Of a stretch of 10,606 nucleotides of DNA, positions 6,528 through 10,606 are shown piece after piece. Every line of letters begins with the position of its first letter. Within the stretch, counting starts at the first letter, position 1. The notes under the pieces are model-generated. The model did not search any database. It saw only the letters and a list, made by a program, of their open reading frames with translations, and had not been told where the DNA came from. Made by a program: the position numbers and the translations under genes. Origin of the DNA: CBDUBU01 sp965365465 (GTDB lineage Bacteria; Bacteroidota; Rhodothermia; Rhodothermales; DASSAV01); NCBI GenBank assembly GCA_965365465.1, contig CBDUBU010000134.1, positions 1 through 10,606 of the forward strand, given 5' to 3'.

Positions 6528-6604
6528 GGCGCTTGCCGTTCCAGGGTTTCGCGGGATCAAAGGCGCGCAATGCCGCGGGCATAGGGAGCCTACCGTGCAA
6601 TATA
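6528..6604. other. Short gap between duplicate and T9SS-cargo gene
   Basis: These 77 bp follow the stop of the minus-strand sorting-domain gene. They contain two small hairpins, TGCC-GCG-GGCA at 6571-6581 and TAGG-GAG-CCTA at 6582-6592, with no T-tract. Any terminator for the upstream minus gene would have to be here; none is convincing. Confidence 0.3.
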
Positions 6605-7870
6605 CTACCGCAGCAGCGTCATAGCCCGGGTTTCCTCGTATTCGCCTGCCCGAATTCGGTAGAGATAGATCCCGCCGGAGACGGATTCACCGCCGTCGTT
6701 GATGCCGTCCCACCTGGCCTCGTAGGTTCCGCGTTCCATCGGATGATCCACGAGCACCGCCACACGCTTTCCTTGCACATCATAGATTTCGAGCAGGACC
6801 GGCGCCGGTTCGACCACGCTGAAGGTAATCGTCGTCTCTCCGAAGAACGGGTTCGGGAAGTTCTGTTCGAGACCAAAGCGCTCGGCTATCTCGGATCGGA
6901 GCGTCGTAAATACCGGATCGCACGTGGTCTGGAGTCCGGCCATATCGGTCAATTGGAGGACCACGGTTGACCCCTCATCCGGCTGCACCTTGGCGGCGGT
7001 CACCATCACCGGATCGGTCGTGCCGGGGGTGAACGGAGGCCATGAGACGACAGCGTTGTTGGCCTTGAGCACCTCGATGGTCGCAAGCCCGCTATAAACG
7101 TCCTGCGTCAGGACCGTGATGTGGCTGTTGACCACCTTTTCCGTCAGGACGCAGACAGGAGGGGTGCTCTCACACGGTATTTCCAGCGTCCCATTCGGTC
7201 CCGGGGGCGGCATCTCGAGATCTACCATCGCCTCGGACACGGGAAGCGTGACGGGTTGCAACTCGGCGACGGATTCAAAGAGGGGACCATTGGGGAAGAG
7301 AAAGGTTTTTCCATAAATCTCAAGTTTTCCCAGATTGGCTGTCTTTAAATCGATGGCGCGGGAGGAAGCCAGATCAAAGCTGAAGTCGAACGTATAATCG
7401 CCATCGGGAACGCCTTCAGGCATACTTGCCAGCACGAACTGTTGATCGGGTTCCGGAGCAATGCTTTTGCCCGGCAGGATGTCGATGCGGGTCAGGCCAG
7501 TCTGGATGTCTAAAAGACCTGATGCGGGTCCTTGAAACGTACCCGTGAAATCATGTGCATCTCTGGGAAGCTGGATCAGGAGGGGGTCCTCTTTTTTAAC
7601 CGTTACCTCGCAAAAGTCTTTCCCTTTCGTGTTGTCTATGCGAATCCGGGTGACGTTGCCGGTCTGGGGATCTGCCTCGAGCTCGACTTTGGCGCCGGGC
7701 GCCGTTTTGGCAGTTACTTCTTCTTTCTTGATACCAGCCTCGCCGGACAATTCAGCCACGCCGGTTTCACCGGGAGCCACCCTGCCCTTTCCTCCGCAAT
7801 TCCCAAGCATGAACGGCTGGGCTGAAACCACAGCCAGGGCAATCAGCAGCGTTGATACAGGTAGATTCAT
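6605..7870 (-). CDS. Exported protein with C-terminal type IX secretion sorting domain
   Basis: The 421-residue protein starts with a hydrophobic signal (STLLIALAVVSA, likely cut near residue 17/18; the n-region lacks the usual Lys/Arg). The middle, about 25-330, is Asp/Glu/Pro/Thr-rich, beta-sandwich-like and unrecognised, with a few Cys (25, 87, 233, 240, 317) that could form disulphides. The C-terminal 85 residues are a classic type A T9SS sorting domain: QNFPNPF at 336-342, ITFSV, LLEIYDVQGKRVAVLVD at 359-375, GTYEARWDG at 381-389, SGGIYLYRIRAG at 398-409 and terminal MTLLR. Such domains lead proteins across the outer membrane by the type IX pathway and are normally removed, with anchoring to the cell surface. 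The passenger's function is unknown. The ATG at 7870 has no Shine-Dalgarno but an inverted repeat directly before it. No T9SS machinery gene is in the window. Confidence 0.88.
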   Translation of the reverse strand: MNLPVSTLLIALAVVSAQPFMLGNCGGKGRVAPGETGVAELSGEAGIKKEEVTAKTAPGAKVELEADPQTGNVTRIRIDNTKGKDFCEVTVKKEDPLLIQLPRDAHDFTGTFQGPASGLLDIQTGLTRIDILPGKSIAPEPDQQFVLASMPEGVPDGDYTFDFSFDLASSRAIDLKTANLGKLEIYGKTFLFPNGPLFESVAELQPVTLPVSEAMVDLEMPPPGPNGTLEIPCESTPPVCVLTEKVVNSHITVLTQDVYSGLATIEVLKANNAVVSWPPFTPGTTDPVMVTAAKVQPDEGSTVVLQLTDMAGLQTTCDPVFTTLRSEIAERFGLEQNFPNPFFGETTITFSVVEPAPVLLEIYDVQGKRVAVLVDHPMERGTYEARWDGINDGGESVSGGIYLYRIRAGEYEETRAMTLLR

Positions 7871-7918
7871 GGCAGTTCACAGGTCGTGATGATGGGAAAA
7901 ACACCTGCTGTGAATGCC
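7871..7918 (-). promoter_or_regulatory. Inverted repeat abutting the start codon of the T9SS-cargo gene
   Basis: GGCAGTTCACAG (7871-7882) and CTGTGAATGCC (7908-7918) are inverted copies, 11 bp paired with one bulged base, separated by 25 bp. The first arm touches the start codon at 7868-7870. In the mRNA this would fold the bases immediately before the ATG into a stem; as DNA it could be an operator. Symmetry is seen; function is inferred. Confidence 0.45.
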
Positions 7919-7975
7919 GGACCCGTCAGGAGAAGTCTTGGAACTGCGTGGAAGGCGGCTCTCACACTTCAGCGG

Positions 7976-7997
7976 AAAAAGAGGGGACGAGTCCCTC
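7976..7997 (-). terminator. Intrinsic terminator after the AraC-type gene
   Basis: On the minus strand, GAGGGA, loop CTCG and TCCCCTC form a GC-rich stem (one bulged C), followed immediately by five T residues. It lies about 25 bp after the TGA of the regulator gene at 8022 and before the promoter region of the next minus gene, so the two are probably separate transcription units. Confidence 0.75.
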
Positions 7998-8021
7998 AGC
8001 GTAGAAAATAAGGGCGAAGGT

Positions 8022-8513
8022 TCAAGCCCTCGTGAGGTTGCGCCTTGATCTTTCGTCTTCGCCTCTCGCCTTGACGACGCGCTGACGAAACTGCGTCGGC
8101 GAGCACCCTTCGTGGCGTCTGAAAGCGCGCTCGAAGGTTTCAGGATAGGTATAGCCCACCGACCAGGCGATGTGGAGCACATGGAGATCCACGTGCCCGA
8201 GCAGCCGCTCTGCCGCCTTCAGGCGTTGGCGTTCGATGTAGTGGCGCATTCCCAGGCCGACGATATGTTTGAAGCGGCACGAGATGTTGTGGTTGTTGAG
8301 GCCGCACTGCTCCCGTACGAAGGCTACATTCAGACGCTCATCAAACAGGTGGGCGTGAATGCAAGCCAGGGCGCGCGCTACGTGGTCCGGGAGGGCAGGC
8401 GCATCCCGACACGCATCCATCAACGCAGTTTTAAACGCCGCCAGTTCGGCCTCGGTGAGCCGTGCCTGTGCGTTGGGCGTCATGGATGAGCCGACAAGAT
8501 ATTGAAGCGTCAT
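8022..8513 (-). CDS. Short AraC-family transcriptional regulator
   Basis: The 163-residue protein consists of an approximately 45-residue N-terminal helical segment and one AraC/XylS DNA-binding domain. The first helix-turn-helix is LNVAFVREQCGLNNHNISCR at 61-80, followed by FKHIVGLGMRHYIERQRLKA at 81-100 and AERLLG. The second is VLHIAWSVGYTYPETFERAF at 112-131, ending in the signature RRHEGCSPTQFR at 132-143. The usual ligand-binding or cupin domain of AraC proteins is absent, so how it senses a signal is not visible. ATG at 8513 is chosen over the Met at 8483 because AGGA (8520-8523) sits six bases before it. The start overlaps the stop of a small upstream ORF by 4 bp (ATGA), suggesting coupled translation. 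An intrinsic terminator follows at 7976-7997. Target genes are unknown. Confidence 0.9.
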   Translation of the reverse strand: MTLQYLVGSSMTPNAQARLTEAELAAFKTALMDACRDAPALPDHVARALACIHAHLFDERLNVAFVREQCGLNNHNISCRFKHIVGLGMRHYIERQRLKAAERLLGHVDLHVLHIAWSVGYTYPETFERAFRRHEGCSPTQFRQRVVKARGEDERSRRNLTRA

Positions 8514-8707
8514 GGCGTATCCTTCCAGAAACTGTTTTCCGCAAGCAGATACGAACCTTCAGGCGCGGGAGGGGAGAGGACGTGTGCGCCAGGCAGCCGG
8601 TCGGCAGGGCTGAACAACCAATAGATACGGGCCAGGTCAGGGAAAGTCAAGAGCAAGGGCTTCCGCCGGCTGTCTCTCATGCGGAAAGGCTGCTGCGTTC
8701 CCTCCAC
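8510..8707 (-). CDS. Small hypothetical protein overlapping the AraC gene
   Basis: A 65-codon ORF starts at GTG 8707, or at ATG 8680, which gives 56 residues. It stops at 8510-8512, so its TGA overlaps the regulator's ATG as ATGA. The product is rich in Leu, Pro and aromatic residues (KPLLLTFPDLARIYWLFSPA) with no signal peptide or domain that I recognise. A bare AAGG directly precedes the GTG; the ATG has no clear ribosome binding site. The main support is the 4-bp overlap with the next gene and the protein-like mixture of residues. It could be a small partner or a leader ORF coupling translation of the regulator, or a chance ORF. Confidence 0.4.
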   Translation of the reverse strand: MEGTQQPFRMRDSRRKPLLLTFPDLARIYWLFSPADRLPGAHVLSPPAPEGSYLLAENSFWKDTP

Positions 8708-8735
8708 CCTTGCCGGATAGGGCGACCGAGGCCCA

Positions 8736-8765
8736 GCGCCCGCAGACAGACTTCCGCCTGAACCT
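8736..8765 (+). repeat. 30-bp repeat, copy 2
   Basis: It matches 5185-5214 at 27 of 30 bases, sharing GCGCCCGCAG, CTTCCGCCTGAA and a final CT. The stem seen in copy 1 is weakened here by CAGAC replacing CAGGC, so the shared sequence rather than the hairpin is conserved. Confidence 0.65.
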
Positions 8766-8773
8766 CTCCCCTT

Positions 8774-8892
8774 GTGTTCTGCACGCAGGGCGTCTCTATG
8801 CTTATAGACGGGCAGAACGCCTGCTTTTTGCGCCTTACCGACTCGCCTGCAAGTCCTGTGACATAGATCCTGCGCGGGCTTCAGGATGACAC
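8774..8892 (+). repeat. Miniature repeat element, copy A
   Basis: The first 46 aligned bases (8779-8824) match copy B (8977-9022) at 36 of 46 positions, with shared blocks CTGCACG, AGGGCG, CTCTATG and GGCAGAACGCCTGC. The right end AGATCCTGCGCGGGCTTCAG then GATGACAC corresponds to the right end of B. Reverse-complemented, it resembles the left end of B (TGTCATSCTG), so the element has imperfect terminal inverted repeats. The total is about 119 bp with no ORF. Confidence 0.65.
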
Positions 8893-8931
8893 TTCGGGGA
8901 TGGGGCTGCCATTGCTTGCCTTTCCTGCCAG

Positions 8932-8945
8932 AAAGAACGTTCTTT
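8932..8945. promoter_or_regulatory. 14-bp perfect palindrome, candidate operator
   Basis: AAAGAACGTTCTTT is its own reverse complement. It lies between repeat elements A and B in the divergent spacer, the only place in the window with such a long uninterrupted dyad of low GC. It could bind a dimeric regulator. No regulator can be assigned. Confidence 0.4.
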
Positions 8946-8969
8946 TCATCTATCTAAACGTCTCATTCC

Positions 8970-9063
8970 TGTCATGCTGCACGGAGGGCGCCTCTATGTA
9001 TCCGGTATGGCAGAACGCCTGCGCGTATAGAAACAGAGATTCCTTGCCGGTTCGGGGTGGCAC
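8970..9063 (+). repeat. Miniature repeat element, copy B
   Basis: The left end TGTCATGCTGCACGG and the right end CCGGTTCGGGGTGGCA are imperfect inverted repeats of each other (about 10 of 15 positions). Internal blocks CTCTATG and GGCAGAACGCCTGC are shared with copy A. About 94 bp, non-coding, ending 85 bp before the macroglobulin start codon. Confidence 0.65.
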
Positions 9064-9148
9064 CTTTTTCATTTACCGACGTGTACCGGGATGCAGGGTA
9101 TGCTTCCCCGCAACGGTTCTCCCGGCTCGTCCACGCACCTTCCCGATC

Positions 9149-10606
9149 ATGCATCACCTCGAACGCCTCTGGTCCCTGAGCGTCCTGTTTCAGGCGGCGC
9201 TCCTCTTTGCGGCTTTTCTGCTGCTGACCTCCTGCAGGGACAAGGGGGAATCCGGCGACTTCGACGTGGAGAACGTAGCGCTGGAGATGCCCGACGGGGT
9301 GACGGCGTACGTGCCGGAACTGGAAGGCCCGCTGCGGGTGCTGAGCGCGACGCCGAACGGCCCGATGACCGGCCTGGCGCCGGGGCAGTCCGTCGCCGTC
9401 ACGTTCAGCCGTCCGATGGTTCCGCTCGGCGAGGTGCCCGCTGTTTCGAAAGGCACGCTGACGCTCGAACCCGCCGTGGCAGGAAAGATCGGGTGGGAGG
9501 GAACGCAGACGCTCGTGTTTCAGCCGGAAGAACCGCTGCCGCCGGCCACGGCCTTTCGCGTGCGGCTGGCGGCGGGCCTGACCGCGCTCAACGGCGACCG
9601 GATCGCGGAGCCGTTCGTCTGGAGCTTCGAGACGCCGCGCCCGATGCTGACGCAGTCGGACCCGCAGGCCCATGCCCGGTACGTCGATCCGGCGCAGGCG
9701 TTCAAGCTGTGGTTCAACCAGCAGATTCCGGCTGAGGCGGCGGTCCGCTCGATCCGTTTGTACTCCCGGCAGGCACCCCGGCGCGGCATCGACCTGGCCG
9801 TTCGCGCCGCAGGCGACAGCGCGCTGGTCGTGCAGCCGAAGCGCCCGCTCGAAAAAGGAACGGGCTACCGTCTGGCGCTCCTGCCCGGCCTGCCCTCGGC
9901 GCAGGGCAGCCTCGGCATGGCCGATACGACCCTGGTGGATTTCACGACGTACGCCCCCCTGGCCCTCGCAGAGATCAGCCAGCCGCGTCGGTACTGGGAG
10001 GAGGAGCGGCCCGGCATCGACCCGGAGCGCGGCATCACCGTGACCTTCACCACGCCCGTCCGGTTCGGCGATCTGCGCCGGGCGCTCTCGTTTTCTCCGG
10101 CTGTTTCCTGGCCTGCGGGCGTCGAGGCCGGGGATGATGTCGTCAGCGCGGCGCACACGCTGGCGCTGCCGCTGGAGCCGGAAACCCGCTACACCGTGAC
10201 GGTCAGCAACCTGACCGACCTGTTCGGGCAGCGGCTGGAAAGGGCCTCGCGTGATTTTCGCACCCGCGCGTTCGAGCCGTCGATCCGTACGCACAGCGGC
10301 GTGCTCGTCATCGAGGCCGACGAACAGGCGGTTCTTCCGGTGAAGGCGACAAACGTGGAGGCGGTGCGCCTGGGCATGAAACGGCTGCGGGCGGATGAGA
10401 TCGTGCCGGCGGTGCGCCTCTACGACCAGAACCACTACTACGGCGAACGCAGCGAGGGCGAGGCAGAGCCGGAAATCATTGCCGCCAGCCGGAACGTAAC
10501 GCTGAACATCCCGCGCAACCGTCCGGGCCGCGTGCCCGTCCGGCTGGACTCGGCGCTTTCAGGCGGCGTGGGGGTGCTGGCGCTGCGCGTGCTGGCGCCG
10601 CAGCTC
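9149..10606 (+). CDS. Bacterial alpha-2-macroglobulin lipoprotein, N-terminal part
   Basis: The frame is open from ATG 9149 to the window end (486 codons); family members usually run to well over 1,500 residues, so most of the protein lies outside. A lipoprotein signal (hydrophobic SVLFQAALLFAAFLLLTSC) puts the lipidated Cys at residue 29, anchoring the protein to a membrane facing the periplasm. Next come repeated Ig-like (Big_5/SbsA-type) domains at about 65-160, 165-260 and 265-365, each with the VxVTFSRPM or ITVTFTTPV type strand followed by LTLEP or LALPLEPETRYTVTV. From about 375 the sequence (SGVLVIEADEQAVLPVKATN) enters the first macroglobulin domain. Bacterial members are thought to trap invading proteases; the thioester motif, if present, would be beyond the window, as would any pbpC partner. 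No Shine-Dalgarno is evident at the chosen ATG, but it gives the complete lipoprotein signal. Confidence 0.85.
   Translation, partial: MHHLERLWSLSVLFQAALLFAAFLLLTSCRDKGESGDFDVENVALEMPDGVTAYVPELEGPLRVLSATPNGPMTGLAPGQSVAVTFSRPMVPLGEVPAVSKGTLTLEPAVAGKIGWEGTQTLVFQPEEPLPPATAFRVRLAAGLTALNGDRIAEPFVWSFETPRPMLTQSDPQAHARYVDPAQAFKLWFNQQIPAEAAVRSIRLYSRQAPRRGIDLAVRAAGDSALVVQPKRPLEKGTGYRLALLPGLPSAQGSLGMADTTLVDFTTYAPLALAEISQPRRYWEEERPGIDPERGITVTFTTPVRFGDLRRALSFSPAVSWPAGVEAGDDVVSAAHTLALPLEPETRYTVTVSNLTDLFGQRLERASRDFRTRAFEPSIRTHSGVLVIEADEQAVLPVKATNVEAVRLGMKRLRADEIVPAVRLYDQNHYYGERSEGEAEPEIIAASRNVTLNIPRNRPGRVPVRLDSALSGGVGVLALRVLAPQL

Larger units (their letters stand above)
8708..9148. other. Long divergent spacer with repeats and palindrome
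   Basis: This 441-bp gap lies between the minus-strand small ORF/AraC unit and the plus-strand macroglobulin gene. It holds the 30-bp repeat copy 2 (8736-8765), miniature elements A (8774-8892) and B (8970-9063), and a 14-bp palindrome between them (8932-8945). The promoters of both flanking units must be here or in the small ORF, but no consensus element is convincing. No coding sequence is supported. Confidence 0.6.

Noticed and set aside
6528..6600. A possible BrnT toxin remnant (minus-strand peptide containing FDPAK followed by N)
   Set aside because: BrnT proteins often begin with (F/W)(D/E)PxK...N..KHG, but only about five residues agree, the spacing to Asn is off by one and KHG is absent. 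It is too short to claim.
8774..9063. CRISPR-like repeats
   Set aside because: There are only two local copies, with diverged interiors and imperfect terminal inverted repeats, no regular spacers and no cas genes.
8972..10435. A 487-codon minus-strand ORF
   Set aside because: It is antisense to the alpha-2-macroglobulin gene and crosses repeat B; its composition is Arg/Gln/His-rich shadow-like.

Overview
The window is a GC-rich chromosomal stretch whose gene set points to the Bacteroidota/Rhodothermota side of bacteria. The evidence is a C-terminal type IX secretion sorting domain of the NFPNPF...YDVQGKRV...GGIYLYRI type, a Bacteroidota-like outer-membrane beta-barrel protein, a GH3 exo-glycosidase, and weak or absent Shine-Dalgarno sequences at several starts. 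High GC and the style of the sorting domain favour a Rhodothermales-like lineage. This placement is inference, since no rRNA is present.

Layout from left to right. (1) 1-377, minus: start of a polysaccharide export (SLBB/Wza-type) gene running off the left edge. (2) 588-1439, plus: ispE, divergent from it across an AT-rich spacer. (3) 1581-2801, plus: a predicted alpha/beta-hydrolase, followed after 63 bp by (4) 2865-5033, plus: a secreted GH3 glycoside hydrolase. (5) A 180-bp convergent spacer with small repeats. (6) 5214-5894, minus: an outer-membrane beta-barrel protein. (7) 5895-6604: a scrambled region holding the 3' part of a brnA antitoxin gene and a perfect 211-bp copy of the 3' end of the hydrolase gene. 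(8) 6605-7870, minus: an exported protein with a type IX sorting domain. (9) 8022-8707, minus: a short AraC-type regulator preceded by an overlapping small ORF and followed by a hairpin/T-tract terminator. (10) 8708-9148: a 441-bp divergent spacer with two copies of a miniature imperfect-inverted-repeat element, a 14-bp palindrome and a second copy of a 30-bp repeat. (11) 9149-10606, plus: the N-terminal third or so of a bacterial alpha-2-macroglobulin lipoprotein running off the right edge.

Functionally this is mostly a set of separate cell-envelope genes (capsule export, outer-membrane barrel, T9SS cargo, periplasmic or surface glycosidase, protease-trapping lipoprotein) around one core isoprenoid gene. 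No multi-gene system with an obvious shared pathway is visible.

The strongest anomaly is the 211-bp identical duplication. It begins inside the hydrolase coding sequence, ends exactly at its stop codon, and replaces the 5' part of brnA on the opposite strand. This makes a chimeric ORF and leaves no recognisable BrnT toxin. It is either a very recent rearrangement or an assembly error. The miniature repeat family (three copies in non-coding gaps) is the second item worth following. Several very long antisense ORFs are GC-driven shadows and are not annotated.
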